Positions 25,619 to 34,868 of a stretch of 64,000 nucleotides of DNA are shown in pieces. The notes under the pieces were generated by a model. It saw only the letters and a list, made by a program, of their open reading frames with translations. It did not search any database and was not told where the DNA came from. The DNA is taken from positions 1,073,001 to 1,137,000 of the forward strand of contig JACKOH010000001.1 in the NCBI GenBank assembly GCA_024234395.1. Direction: 5' to 3'. Numbering within the stretch: the first letter of the stretch is position 1; every line of letters starts with the position of its first letter. The stretch is from Pseudomonadales bacterium (lineage in GTDB: Bacteria; Pseudomonadota; Gammaproteobacteria; Pseudomonadales; Pseudohongiellaceae). A program made the translations under genes and the position numbers.

Positions 25619-25633
25619 AGTTATACAGTATAA
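25619..25633. promoter_or_regulatory. Second copy of the TTATACAGTATAA palindrome
   Basis: AGTTATACAGTATAA is identical over 15 bases to the operator region upstream of the MerR-cyclase gene (11967-11981). The 13-base part is a 6-1-6 perfect dyad. It lies 158 bases before thrH and 166 before cysH, so either promoter could be affected. It may be a second target of the MerR-cyclase regulator. Confidence 0.45.
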
Positions 25634-25791
25634 GCCGGTCAAAAACACAAAATATAGAGTATCCGGGAGCTGCGACCGGCCATATCTAGTAAAACTTTAA
25701 TTTTATTTGGACAGCCAGATGCTGGTTGTAATGTTGATCCGTTCTGCTAAATTTACGCTTTTTTCACGGCCTGACCCGGGAGACTCTCACT

Positions 25792-26409
25792 GTGGAAATT
25801 GCCTGTCTCGATCTAGAAGGGGTGCTGGTTCCGGAAATCTGGATCGGCTTTGCCGAGAAAACCGGTATCGAAGAACTGCGCGCAACCACACGGGACATTC
25901 CCGATTATGACGTGCTGATGAGGCAGCGGCTGCGGATCCTGGATGAACATCGGTTGGGCCTGGACGATATCCAGGAAGTGATTGGCTCGATGTCGCCCAT
26001 TCCCGGTGCCAGGGAGTTTATCGACTGGCTGCGGGAACGTTTTCAGGTGGTGATCCTGTCGGACACCTTTTACGAATTCTCGCTGCCACTGATGGCGCAA
26101 CTCGGTTACCCGACCCTGTTCTGCCATCGCCTGGAAGCCGACGAGAGTGGTCGCATCGTCAACTACAATATCCGCTTGAAAGATCATAAGCGGCAATCGG
26201 TAATCGCGTTTCATCAGCTGAATTACCGGGTGATTGCGGCCGGCGATTCCTACAACGATACCTCCATGCTGGGTGAGGCCGATGCCGGTATTCTGTTCAA
26301 GGCGCCGGACAATGTGATCAGAGAGTTTCCCCAGTTTCCCTCGGTATCCGAGTACGCCGAGCTCAAAGGCGAATTCGTCAAGGCCAGCAAGCGCCGTATC
26401 GAGCTCTGA
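25792..26409 (+). CDS. thrH: Bifunctional phosphoserine phosphatase/homoserine phosphotransferase
   Basis: A HAD-superfamily enzyme of 205 residues, the usual ThrH length. Motif I is CLDLEGVLVP with the nucleophile Asp near residue 6. The cap segment follows, then motif II VVILSDTFYEF, the lysine in RLKDHKRQ, and motif IV AAGDSYNDTSML. In Pseudomonas ThrH dephosphorylates phosphoserine and can pass the phosphate to homoserine. The start is GTG, with the motif I strand directly following. It converges closely on pabB. Confidence 0.93.
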   Translation: MEIACLDLEGVLVPEIWIGFAEKTGIEELRATTRDIPDYDVLMRQRLRILDEHRLGLDDIQEVIGSMSPIPGAREFIDWLRERFQVVILSDTFYEFSLPLMAQLGYPTLFCHRLEADESGRIVNYNIRLKDHKRQSVIAFHQLNYRVIAAGDSYNDTSMLGEADAGILFKAPDNVIREFPQFPSVSEYAELKGEFVKASKRRIEL

Positions 26410-26421
26410 TAAAACCTCAGA

Positions 26422-27777
26422 TTAGCTACTTAAGGTATTGATCAAAGGCTGAATTTTGTCGAAACATTCGGCGTATTCCTGAGTCACGTCAGAGTCCGCG
26501 ACAATCCCGCCGCCGGCCCAGCAGTGGATCCGGTCCTGCTCACAATAAAGACTGCGGATGGTCAGATTGCTGTCCATGCGACCGCCGAAATCCTGGTATA
26601 ACACGCTGCCGCAATAGGCATCACGTCGTTGCGGCTCCAGCTCTTCGATAATTTCCATGGCACGCAATTTCGGTGCACCGGTAATGGAGCCACCCGGGAA
26701 ACAGGTCTCCAGCAGTTGCAGTGCGGTGAATTCCTGCCGCAGGCGGCCCGTGACAGTGCTGACCAGATGGAAGACATTGTCGAACTGCTGTAATTCAAAC
26801 AGTTTCCTGACCTGGACTGAGCCATACTCGCAGACGGCACCCAGATCGTTGCGCAACAGATCAACGATCATCAGGTTCTCGGCCCGGTCCTTGTCACTGG
26901 CGAGCAGCGCCGCAGCCAATTGGCGGTCTGCTTCGGGGGTGCGGCCCCGGGGTCGAGTGCCCTTGATCGGCTGGGTGGTGACCTGCCGGCCCTGCAACTC
27001 CAGGAAGCGTTCCGGCGACAGACTTAACAGGGCCTTGTCATCCCAGCGCAGGAACGCGGAAAAGGGCTTGCCGTTGTCCTGTCGCAGGCGTCGGTAAGCC
27101 GCCCAGGGAGAACCACTGAAGCGTGCCGAAAAACGTTGTGTCAGATTGACCTGATAACAATCGCCTGCATCGATATAGTCCTTGATTCGCGCGAACGCCC
27201 GCCGGTAGCCGGCTTCCGGAAGGTCGTTGACAAAACTTTCGATAAGACTGAACCGGTCTCCATCCGCACGCTCATTCTGAAGGGTTTCCAGGACGGCTTC
27301 CCGGGTGTCCTCAGGGCAGTGGGCATGAAAGAACAGCAGGCTTCGCCGCTGCTTATGATCCACGTTTATTGCCCAGTCATAGCGACCCAGAAAGCACTCC
27401 TCGATACGCCATCGGCCGTGTCCCTGCAGTCGCGGGTAGCCGAGAAAGCCGAGCAGACCCCCGCTGAAGGGCATCACCTCCGGGTCAGGTTTTGGCCCGG
27501 AACCGGAGCCCGCATCGGTGAGCAGCCGTCGGGCCTCCTGAAACAGGTCGCCGCTATCTGTGTCGTTGCTATCAGTGTCGGCAGGAGACCTCTGTAGATG
27601 GCCCGCTGTGGAGCGCAGGGTAACAGTCGGCATCGCGGACAGGATATCGAACCGGCCGCCGCGGGGATTATGGGAACAGCTGTCGAGCAACGCCGGACAG
27701 GGCAGGTGCTGCAGCTTCTCCATCAGCACGGTGCTGTCGGGGTGGTACGGTAATTCCAGCAGTCTGGCGTCAGTCAT
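26422..27777 (-). CDS. pabB: Aminodeoxychorismate synthase component I
   Basis: Makes 4-amino-4-deoxychorismate for folate, using ammonia from the PabA subunit. Length from ATG 27777 is 451 residues. The chorismate-binding domain has YQVNLTQRFSARFSG, the PIKGTRPRGRTPEAD motif with its lysine, ENLMIVDLLRNDLG, CFPGGSITGAPKLRAMEII and a late AGGGIVADS. The start overlaps the roxA stop by eight bases, so it is the distal gene of the purB-roxA run. An in-frame ATG at 27852 lies deep within roxA and is less likely. PabB is favoured over TrpE by the PIKGT motif and the lack of a trp context. Confidence 0.92.
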   Translation of the reverse strand: MTDARLLELPYHPDSTVLMEKLQHLPCPALLDSCSHNPRGGRFDILSAMPTVTLRSTAGHLQRSPADTDSNDTDSGDLFQEARRLLTDAGSGSGPKPDPEVMPFSGGLLGFLGYPRLQGHGRWRIEECFLGRYDWAINVDHKQRRSLLFFHAHCPEDTREAVLETLQNERADGDRFSLIESFVNDLPEAGYRRAFARIKDYIDAGDCYQVNLTQRFSARFSGSPWAAYRRLRQDNGKPFSAFLRWDDKALLSLSPERFLELQGRQVTTQPIKGTRPRGRTPEADRQLAAALLASDKDRAENLMIVDLLRNDLGAVCEYGSVQVRKLFELQQFDNVFHLVSTVTGRLRQEFTALQLLETCFPGGSITGAPKLRAMEIIEELEPQRRDAYCGSVLYQDFGGRMDSNLTIRSLYCEQDRIHCWAGGGIVADSDVTQEYAECFDKIQPLINTLSS

Positions 27778-28951
27778 CGTGGTCCGGCGTGTCGCTGGCT
27801 GAATCTTCCAGCAGGCTGCCCTGGGCCAGCAGCCAGCACAGCAGTCCGGCAACGGCGCGGCTTTGCGGAAGTCCGCCGGGGAACAGCGGTTGGCTCCAGG
27901 GGGCCTCGCTCAATCGGTTGACCAGGGGCAGCAGATCTGCAGAACAGTCATAGCGACGCCCGTCTGCATAGACGCGAAGCCGGCTTCCGTCCGGAAAACA
28001 GGCAAAGCGGGAAGCCGGATTCTTATACAACCGGGAACCAAAGCCTGATATTCCCAACTGCTCGATTGTCATTTGTTCGTCGGGGGCAGAATCCGGCGCC
28101 GTAATCCGGTCCGGATAGCGGGGGCGGGTAACGAAACCGGCGAACGCATCAGTCAACAGAGAGCGGTTATCGACCAACCCGGCAACCTCTTTGAAAGCTC
28201 GGTTGATGGCTGGTTCTGAGATTACCCCGGGGTCGGAAGCACTATGGAACGATGGGTCCGTAAAGCGCTGATCTTCAGTTAAGGAGTCGATCAGCAGGTC
28301 GGAAAACTCCTGAATCAGCTCGGCGTGGGAGGGCGCCCGGAATCCCACTGAGTAACACAGGCTCTCGCCCAGGGAGACGCCGTAATGGGCGACCCGGGGT
28401 GGAACATAGAGGATATCGCCGGGTTCCAGAAGATACTCCGCCACCGGTTCAAAGTGCTCCAGAAGTGACAGCCCGGTGTCCGGCCGCAGCGGTGAGTCGC
28501 TGTTACAGGATTGCCCGATCTGCCAGCGCCGCGACCCTTGCCCCTGGATGAGAAAGACATCGTATTGATCGAAATGTGGCCCAACCCCGCCACCGTCGCA
28601 GGCGTAACTGACCATGATGTCATCGATGCGCCAGGCCGGTAAAAAATCCACAATCCTCTTCAGATCATCGACCTCGGAAACCATCTGGTCCACTGCCTGG
28701 ACCAGTAGCGTCCAATGGGATTCCGGCAGACGGGAAAAGGCTTTTGCAGTGAATGGGCCGTGGGTCAGCTGCCAGTTGTCCCCACTACAGGTAACCAGTC
28801 GCGACTCCATCTCTTCCTCGCAGGCCAGGCCGGCCAGTTCGTCGGCGTCGATCGGATCGACGAATGGCGTGCCGGCGTGGCGGATCAGCAGCGGCTGGCG
28901 CTGCCAGTATTCACGCAGAAACAAGTCACGATCGAAACCGTCCAGGAGCAT
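27770..28951 (-). CDS. roxA: Ribosomal protein L16 arginine hydroxylase-like cupin (RoxA/YcfD)
   Basis: A 393-residue JmjC-type 2-oxoglutarate/Fe(II) oxygenase. The N-terminus (FLREYWQRQPLLIRHA) and the cupin iron motif PHFDQYDVFLIQGQGSRRW, with HxD, followed by LEPGDILYVPPRVAHYGVS giving the second His, are as in E. coli YcfD. That enzyme hydroxylates an arginine of ribosomal protein L16. The C-terminal wing (about 240-393) is of normal length. It sits between purB and pabB in one leftward transcript. Confidence 0.92.
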   Translation of the reverse strand: MLLDGFDRDLFLREYWQRQPLLIRHAGTPFVDPIDADELAGLACEEEMESRLVTCSGDNWQLTHGPFTAKAFSRLPESHWTLLVQAVDQMVSEVDDLKRIVDFLPAWRIDDIMVSYACDGGGVGPHFDQYDVFLIQGQGSRRWQIGQSCNSDSPLRPDTGLSLLEHFEPVAEYLLEPGDILYVPPRVAHYGVSLGESLCYSVGFRAPSHAELIQEFSDLLIDSLTEDQRFTDPSFHSASDPGVISEPAINRAFKEVAGLVDNRSLLTDAFAGFVTRPRYPDRITAPDSAPDEQMTIEQLGISGFGSRLYKNPASRFACFPDGSRLRVYADGRRYDCSADLLPLVNRLSEAPWSQPLFPGGLPQSRAVAGLLCWLLAQGSLLEDSASDTPDHDD

Positions 28952-29003
28952 GAAATTGGCCTGTGATGAAATTCAGTATTGCCAGCCGCCAGGCAACCTG
29001 CAA

Positions 29004-30380
29004 TTACAGGTTGCCGGCCTGAAGACTGGCGTTGCCGGTATAGGTAGCCGGGGTGAGTGCCTTGAGTTGCTGGCGGGCGGTATCGGGAATGTCCAGGGTG
29101 TCGATAAATGCATGCAGGGTTTCCCGGGTAATGGCCTGCCCCCGGGTCAGCTGCTTGAGTTTTTCGTAGGGCTGGGCCACACCGTAGCGGCGCATAACCG
29201 TCTGGATCGGTTCGGCCAGGACCTCCCAACTGGCGTCCAGGTCGGCCAGCAGCGCCGCACTGTTCAATTCCAGTTTGCCCAGCCCCTTCTGTAACGCCCG
29301 GTAGCCGATCAGGCTCAGCGCCAGTCCGCTGCCCATATTGCGGAGTACGGTGGAATCGGTGAGATCCCGTTGCCAGCGGGAAATAGGCAGTTTTTCTGCC
29401 AGGTGCTGGAGGATGGCGTTGGCCATGCCCAGGTTGCCCTCCGAGTTTTCAAAATCGATCGGGTTGACCTTGTGTGGCATGGTAGAGGAACCCACCTCTC
29501 CGGCGACGGTCTTCTGCTTGAAATAACCCAATGAAATGTAACCCCAGGTATCCCGATCCAGGTCGATCAGAATGGTATTGAACCGGCACAGGGCGGCAAA
29601 CAGTTCAGCGATGTAATCATGGGGTTCGATCTGCGTGGTGTAGGGATTCCAGCTCAGCCCCAGGGATTCCACGAAGCTTGCGGCCTTTTCCGGCCAGTCG
29701 ATATCCGGGTAGGCGGACAGATGCGCGTTGTAATTGCCAACCGCGCCGTTGATCTTGCCGAATATTTCGCTCTCTGTAAAAAAAGATAGCTGGCGCTTCA
29801 AACGATATACGACGTTGGCGAATTCCTTGCCCACTGTGGTGGGAGAGGCAGTCTGCCCGTGGGTGCGCGCAAGCATTGGCTGCCCGGCATACTGTCTGGC
29901 CAGGTCGGTGAGCCGGTCTGTGACTTCGGCCATGACCGGCAGCAGCACCTTGTCCCGGCAGTGTTTCAGCATCAGCGCATAGGCCAGGTTGTTGATGTCT
30001 TCGGAAGTGCAGGCGAAGTGAACAAATTCCAGCTGACTCTGCAGTCCGCTCTGCGCGCCGATTTTCTCCTTGATGAAATATTCAACCGCCTTCACGTCGT
30101 GGTTGGTGGTGGCCTCGATATCCTTGACCCGCTGGGCATCGGGCAGCGAGAAATCTTCCACCAGGCGGTCGAGGAAGCGCCGTCCGGATTCATCGAGCCC
30201 GCCGGTCTCAGGCAGCCGGGCGTCCCCGGCCAGGTGCTGCAGCCAGCGCACTTCCACCTCGACACGATAGCGGATCAGGGCATATTCACTGAAATAAGGC
30301 GCCAGTTCGCTACATTTATTCCGGTAGCGGCCATCAATGGCCGTGATGGCGGTCAGTTCCGTGAGGGGGAGAGAGGTCAT
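29004..30380 (-). CDS. purB: Adenylosuccinate lyase
   Basis: Cleaves SAICAR and adenylosuccinate in purine synthesis; a soluble homotetramer. The 458-residue length is typical. Visible motifs are LTAITAIDGRYRNK at the N-terminus, FVHFACTSEDINNLAYALML, ARTHGQTASPTTVGKEFAN and the signature GSSTMPHKVNPIDFENSEGN. The last codons form a perfect hairpin with the following bases (GGCAACCTG/CAGGTTGCC, 28992-29015), without a T-run. hflD and mnmA lie directly upstream. Confidence 0.97.
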   Translation of the reverse strand: MTSLPLTELTAITAIDGRYRNKCSELAPYFSEYALIRYRVEVEVRWLQHLAGDARLPETGGLDESGRRFLDRLVEDFSLPDAQRVKDIEATTNHDVKAVEYFIKEKIGAQSGLQSQLEFVHFACTSEDINNLAYALMLKHCRDKVLLPVMAEVTDRLTDLARQYAGQPMLARTHGQTASPTTVGKEFANVVYRLKRQLSFFTESEIFGKINGAVGNYNAHLSAYPDIDWPEKAASFVESLGLSWNPYTTQIEPHDYIAELFAALCRFNTILIDLDRDTWGYISLGYFKQKTVAGEVGSSTMPHKVNPIDFENSEGNLGMANAILQHLAEKLPISRWQRDLTDSTVLRNMGSGLALSLIGYRALQKGLGKLELNSAALLADLDASWEVLAEPIQTVMRRYGVAQPYEKLKQLTRGQAITRETLHAFIDTLDIPDTARQQLKALTPATYTGNASLQAGNL

Positions 30381-30389
30381 GCTCGGTTC

Positions 30390-31040
30390 CTAGACGCTGG
30401 TTAACAGATTTCTGCGAATATCGCCGACCGTCTGGTCGATTTTTTTGCGGTACAACACCAGGTGCCAGCGACGGCCGCCGATCTGGTACCACAGCACCGC
30501 CCAGCGGATGCCGGCCAGCAGCAGGGTTCGCACCCGGTTGGCGACATTCTCATTGCGCAGGTACTCCAGGTTGCCCTTGACGTGGATGCGGAATGCGTAG
30601 GTGCTGATAGTGTCCTGGTAGATCTCGGCGACCTGCTTGAAAAACTGCTGCTGGGCGCTGTCGTCATCGTCTTCCGGCACCCGGGACAGTGGGGTAATAC
30701 CCATCAGTCGCTGCTGCAGTTTTTCCTGCATGGCGCGATCGGACATCAGTTTCTGGCGCAGGGCCAGGATGCCCAGCAGATAGCGGATCACTTCCGGATC
30801 GCGGTTTTCCCGGTCGCCGCTGAAAATTTCCTGCAGAGTCCGCAAGCCCGTGCTGTACTGGATGGGGTTGGGAAACAGCGCGCCGATCGAGCGTGGATTG
30901 AATTCGAACAACGGGTCGACACAGGCCGATACGGCGAGCGGGTCGGCCGAGCCGCGCAGCGCCAGGTTGTTGACCAGAGTGGCTGACTGGGCGATGGCTG
31001 CCAGAGCGAGGTTCTGATATTCCCATTTAGTGAATTGCAT
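30390..31040 (-). CDS. hflD: High frequency lysogenization protein HflD homologue
   Basis: A 216-residue, mostly helical peripheral membrane protein family of uncertain cellular role (the lambda CII interaction gave the name). Recognised by LALAAIAQSATLVNNLALRG at the N-terminus, LFEFNPRSIGALFP and the late VRTLLLAGIRWAVLWYQIGG. Its position between mnmA and purB is the conserved one. The ATG shares a base with the TAA stop of mnmA (TAATG). Confidence 0.92.
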   Translation of the reverse strand: MQFTKWEYQNLALAAIAQSATLVNNLALRGSADPLAVSACVDPLFEFNPRSIGALFPNPIQYSTGLRTLQEIFSGDRENRDPEVIRYLLGILALRQKLMSDRAMQEKLQQRLMGITPLSRVPEDDDDSAQQQFFKQVAEIYQDTISTYAFRIHVKGNLEYLRNENVANRVRTLLLAGIRWAVLWYQIGGRRWHLVLYRKKIDQTVGDIRRNLLTSV

Positions 31041-32158
31041 TAGGTTTCCCGTGCGGCCAGACGCTGTTCGATGATAGCGCCACCAAGGCAGATTTCATCG
31101 GCATAGAATACTACGTATTGACCGGGCGTTACCGCTCTTTGTGGTGACTCGAAAGTCACAGTCACCTGGCTCCCGTCAGTTGCTTCCACGCGGCACTGCT
31201 GATCCTGCTGGCGGTAACGGATCTTGGCGGTGCAGGTGAGCGGTAATTGCGGTTGCGCTGCGTTGATCCAGTCCGGGGGGCTGGCCAGCAGGCGGCTGGC
31301 AAACAACAGCTCATTGTCATTGCCCTGGGCAACCAGCAGCACATTTTCAGTCAGGTCCTTGTCCACCACGTACCAGGGAGCCTCCTCATGATTCTGCAGG
31401 CCGCCAATGCCCAGACCCTGACGTTGGCCGATAGTGTGGTACATCAAGCCGTTATGACGACCGATTTCCTCGCCTTGCACGGTCCGGATCGGGCCCGGCC
31501 GGGCCGGCAGATAACGGGCCAGAAAATCGCTGAATTTACGTTCGCCGATGAAACAGATACCGGTGCTGTCCTTCTTGTCATGGGTCACAAATCCCTGCCG
31601 CCTGGCAATGTCGCGCACCTCATCCTTCAGCAGTTCGCCGACCGGGAAAAGTGCCCGCATCAGGCAGTCTTCACTGACCTCACAGAGGAAATAACTCTGA
31701 TCCTTACCGGGATCGAGTCCCTTCCGCAGGTAAGCTGTATGGTCGCGATGCAGCACCCGGCAATAGTGCCCGGTGGCGATCAGGTCCGCACCCAGTTCCA
31801 GGGCATAGTCCAGGAACGCCTTGAACTTGATTTCGCGGTTACAGAGGATATCCGGATTGGGCGTGCGTCCAGCCCGGTATTCCACCAGGAAATGTTCAAA
31901 AACATTATCCCAGTATTCTGAGGCGAAGCTGGCGGTATGCAGGGAAATCCCCAGTTTTGCGCAGACCGCCTGAGCATCGGCCAGGTCTGCTCTGGCGGTG
32001 CAGTATTCGGTGTCGTCGTCCTCGTCCCAGTTTTTCATGAACAGGCCTTCGACCTGATAGCCCTGCTGCAACAGCAGGTAGGCCGCGACCGATGAATCGA
32101 CGCCGCCGGACATACCGACGATGACTCGGGTACTGGCAGGGTTGCTTGACTGACTCAT
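31040..32158 (-). CDS. mnmA: tRNA-specific 2-thiouridylase
   Basis: Puts sulphur on U34 of tRNA(Lys, Glu, Gln), receiving it from the Tus relay, whose genes occur later in this window. The 372-residue protein has the PP-loop VIVGMSGGVDSSVAAYLL, the catalytic CNREIKFK cysteine and KKDSTGICFIGER with the second catalytic Cys. The C-terminal beta barrel ends TPGQYVVFY. It is the second gene of the leftward nudJ-mnmA-hflD-purB run. Confidence 0.97.
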   Translation of the reverse strand: MSQSSNPASTRVIVGMSGGVDSSVAAYLLLQQGYQVEGLFMKNWDEDDDTEYCTARADLADAQAVCAKLGISLHTASFASEYWDNVFEHFLVEYRAGRTPNPDILCNREIKFKAFLDYALELGADLIATGHYCRVLHRDHTAYLRKGLDPGKDQSYFLCEVSEDCLMRALFPVGELLKDEVRDIARRQGFVTHDKKDSTGICFIGERKFSDFLARYLPARPGPIRTVQGEEIGRHNGLMYHTIGQRQGLGIGGLQNHEEAPWYVVDKDLTENVLLVAQGNDNELLFASRLLASPPDWINAAQPQLPLTCTAKIRYRQQDQQCRVEATDGSQVTVTFESPQRAVTPGQYVVFYADEICLGGAIIEQRLAARET

Positions 32159-32183
32159 GAAGTGGTGACTCTTCCCAGGCTGG

Positions 32184-32633
32184 TTACAGGCTGGTTATTA
32201 CCGAAAGCGGGTAACTGACCCCACTGAGATAGTCTTCCAGCACCTGCAGGACGACCGGGCTGCGCAGCCTGCCTGCGCTTTCCAGTTGCCGGATCTGTTC
32301 AAGGGTCAGCCAGTGGGCAGCAATGATATCGGGGTCAAGCAGGCGGTCCCGATCATGACTCAGTGGCCGGGCGATAAAACAGCTGCGAATGTAGCTTACC
32401 TGGTTGGCGCTGGAGACATAGTGATACAAACCCAGGAACCTGAGCGGCTCCACTTCCCAGCCGGTTTCCTCCAGGGTTTCGCGACGGGCCGCCTCGAGCA
32501 GTGTTTCTCCGGCTTCCAGGTGCCCGGCCGGCTGGTTGTAGACCACCATGCCATCGGCCTGTTCCTCCACCATCAGAAAACGCCGGTCCTGCTCGACGAT
32601 GGTGGCTACGGTTTTGTGGGGATACCATTGCAT
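32184..32633 (-). CDS. nudJ: NUDIX hydrolase, NudJ-like phosphatase
   Basis: A 149-residue Nudix enzyme. The Nudix box is GHLEAGETLLEAARRETLEE followed by TGWE, complete at all catalytic positions. The start (MQWYPHKTVATIVEQDRRFL) and placement before mnmA are as for NudJ, which hydrolyses thiamine and nucleoside di/triphosphates. It is first gene of the leftward mnmA-hflD-purB-roxA-pabB run. Confidence 0.9.
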   Translation of the reverse strand: MQWYPHKTVATIVEQDRRFLMVEEQADGMVVYNQPAGHLEAGETLLEAARRETLEETGWEVEPLRFLGLYHYVSSANQVSYIRSCFIARPLSHDRDRLLDPDIIAAHWLTLEQIRQLESAGRLRSPVVLQVLEDYLSGVSYPLSVITSL

Positions 32634-32852
32634 GAGCTGATCCGGATCCGTTTACAGATTCGATTACGCCGCCTCGGGATCCAATCCCGGAACCGGCCAC
32701 TGATTAAAGGCGCGTAATCCTATCGTAAATCGTAACGGATTTCCGCAATTGCCATGGTTCCGGAGCCTCCCGCTGCCGCTTGCCGTGCCGGTTCGCTTCA
32801 GCTGAACGCCGCAAACATGGATAATGGTCAATTTACCGCTGGAGATGGAACG

Positions 32853-33332
32853 ATGGCAGAACTGACCCACCTGGACAGCCAGGGTCGCGCCAATATGGTC
32901 GATGTATCGGACAAGGCCAGTACCGGGCGCGTCGCCGTGGCCACGGGCCGGGTGTTGATGGAAGCTGACACGCTGGAGTTGATCGCGCGTGGCGACAGCA
33001 AGAAAGGCGATGTACTGGGTACTGCCAGGATTGCCGGTATCCAGGCGGCGAAACGGTGTTCAGAATTGATTCCCCTGTGCCATCCGCTGATGCTGAGTTC
33101 GGTGAAGGTGGAACTGGAACTGGACCGGGGTGGGTCAGCCGTCACCATTCAGGCGACCTGTCGGGTTACCGGTCAGACCGGCGTGGAAATGGAAGCGTTG
33201 ACCGCGGTATCGGTGGCGGCGCTGACCGTTTATGACATGTGCAAGGCGGTCGACAAGGGAATGGTTATCGCGGATATCTGTCTGCAGGAAAAATCCGGCG
33301 GCCGCAGCGGTCATTATCTGAGAAAGGGCTGA
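32853..33332 (+). CDS. moaC: Cyclic pyranopterin monophosphate synthase
   Basis: Second step of molybdenum cofactor synthesis. From ATG 32853 (GGAG eight bases before it) the product is 159 residues, with LTHLDSQGRANMVDVSDKA, KRCSELIPLCHPLMLSSVKV and the C-terminal DMCKAVDKGMVIADICLQEK segment that carries the active-site lysine. A frame extension to 32754 is not conserved-looking. moaD and moaE follow in one operon; moaA is not here. Confidence 0.96.
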   Translation: MAELTHLDSQGRANMVDVSDKASTGRVAVATGRVLMEADTLELIARGDSKKGDVLGTARIAGIQAAKRCSELIPLCHPLMLSSVKVELELDRGGSAVTIQATCRVTGQTGVEMEALTAVSVAALTVYDMCKAVDKGMVIADICLQEKSGGRSGHYLRKG

Positions 33333-33377
33333 TCAGCCAGGACTGAACAGCGGGGTCTGAACAGTAAGGGAGTGGGC

Positions 33378-33632
33378 ATGCTTTCATTGCATTTTTTTGC
33401 CAGTATCCGGGAAGCGGCAGGGCGTTCCAGTGAAACGTTGAAGCTGCCGGATTCGGTAGCCGATGTACAGGGCCTGATCGAGTTTCTGGTGGCTCGGGAA
33501 CCGGAGCGGCTTGCCGTGCTGAGCGGAGACAATCGTGTTCTGGTCGCGGTCAATCAGACCGTGGTGGACCGCTCACACAGCCTGCAGGGCGATGAGGAAG
33601 TGGCCTTTTTTCCTCCCATGACAGGTGGCTGA
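33378..33632 (+). CDS. moaD: Molybdopterin synthase small subunit
   Basis: Ubiquitin-like sulphur carrier of 84 residues ending FFPPMTGG; the terminal Gly-Gly is thiocarboxylated by MoeB and donates sulphur to precursor Z. The N-terminus LHFFASIREAAGRSSE is typical. An alternative start six bases earlier adds two residues. It lies between moaC and moaE. Confidence 0.94.
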   Translation: MLSLHFFASIREAAGRSSETLKLPDSVADVQGLIEFLVAREPERLAVLSGDNRVLVAVNQTVVDRSHSLQGDEEVAFFPPMTGG

Positions 33633-33656
33633 CAGATTTACCAGCGGAGTGACAGC

Positions 33657-34121
33657 ATGCGCTACATAGCAGTTCAGCAGGAAGATTTCGATGTCGGTGA
33701 CGAAGCTCGGCGATTACGTGAAATTGCCAGTAATGTCGGTGCGATCTGCACCTTTTCCGGGCTGGTCAGGGAATTCCAGCAGGACGCCGGTAATCGGGCC
33801 GTCAGTGAGTTGTTCCTTGAACATTATCCGGGCATGACAGAGAAAAGCCTGGAAGAGATTGTTGACCAGGCCTGCGCCCGCTGGCAGTTGATCGGTTGCC
33901 GGGTAATTCATCGGGTTGGTGCCCTGCACCCGGGCGATCAGATTGTGTTCGTCGGCAGTGCCAGCGAGCATCGTCAGGATGCCTTCGAATCGGCGCAGTT
34001 TATTATGGATTACCTGAAAACCCGGGCCCCGTTCTGGAAACGGCAGAGTGGGGAGGAGGGCTCTCAATGGGTGGAACACCGTGACAGTGACGAGCTGGCC
34101 GCTGAGCGCTGGAGGTCATGA
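33657..34121 (+). CDS. moaE: Molybdopterin synthase catalytic subunit
   Basis: A 154-residue large subunit that forms the dithiolene of molybdopterin together with MoaD. Recognised by GAICTFSGLVREF, LFLEHYPGMTEKSLEEI, RVGALHPGDQIVFVGSASEHR and KTRAPFWKRQSGEEGSQWVE, which includes the catalytic lysines. Its stop overlaps the end of rluE, transcribed the other way, by six bases. Confidence 0.95.
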   Translation: MRYIAVQQEDFDVGDEARRLREIASNVGAICTFSGLVREFQQDAGNRAVSELFLEHYPGMTEKSLEEIVDQACARWQLIGCRVIHRVGALHPGDQIVFVGSASEHRQDAFESAQFIMDYLKTRAPFWKRQSGEEGSQWVEHRDSDELAAERWRS

Positions 34122-34664
34122 CGACGGCATCTCCAGGCGCACCCATTGTCCTGTCGGCAGGTCCTCCAGGCGCCATGGACCGATCGCAACCCGTATCAGG
34201 CGCAGGGTCGGAAATCCAACCGCTGCCGTCATGCGTCTTACCTGGCGGTTTTTCCCTTCCCGCAGCGTGAGCTCGAGCCAGCTGGTGGGAATCTGTTTGC
34301 GATAGCGGACCGGAGGGGTACGCGGCCATAACAGGGGCTCGTCGATCCTGCGAGCCTGGGCCGGCCGCGTCACGCCGTCCTTCAGTTCCACCCCCTGACG
34401 CAGTGCTGCCAGCGCCTTCGCGTCGACTTCACCCTCCACCTGCACCCAGTAGGTCTTGGCCATTTTCCGGCGCGGATGACTGATCCGATGCTGCAGCGCG
34501 CCGTCATCGGTCAACAGCAGCAGGCCTTCGGAGTCCTTGTCCAGGCGACCGGCGGGATAGACTCCGGGGCAGTCGATGTAGTGGCTCAGCGTGACGGCAG
34601 AATCGTCGCCGCTGAACTGTGACAGGACGCCATAGGGTTTGTTAAACAGAATCAGTGTAGCCAT
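34116..34664 (-). CDS. rluE: 23S rRNA pseudouridine synthase RluE-like
   Basis: Isomerises a uridine in 23S rRNA (U2457 in E. coli). The 182-residue protein lacks an S4 domain, as RluE does. It shows the catalytic GRLDKDSEGLLLLTDDG motif and the C-terminal GKNRQVRRMTAAVGFPTLRL motif of the RsuA/RluE branch. It converges on moaE with a six-base overlap. Confidence 0.93.
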   Translation of the reverse strand: MATLILFNKPYGVLSQFSGDDSAVTLSHYIDCPGVYPAGRLDKDSEGLLLLTDDGALQHRISHPRRKMAKTYWVQVEGEVDAKALAALRQGVELKDGVTRPAQARRIDEPLLWPRTPPVRYRKQIPTSWLELTLREGKNRQVRRMTAAVGFPTLRLIRVAIGPWRLEDLPTGQWVRLEMPSS

Positions 34665-34868
34665 GCAGAAAACGGACTGCCGGTCACTCCCTTAGTTGCT
34701 CCGGAACTGTCCGGTGACGATCGGATCCGGGCCCGTGTGTGAGCCGCGGGCGATCCCGTTATGACAGCATAGCTCTAAGATCACCGGCAGAATTTTCCTG
34801 CAGGCGCAGCAAAGCCTTGCGGTGATTACAGTCCGGTCAGGCTGAATGGCGAAGCCGCTGGTTTCGGT

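Larger units (their letters stand above)
25453..25791. other. Intergenic region between cysH and thrH
   Basis: 339 bases holding divergent promoters, a parS-like site and a copy of the TTATACAGTATAA palindrome, both annotated separately. No gene seen. Confidence 0.6.
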
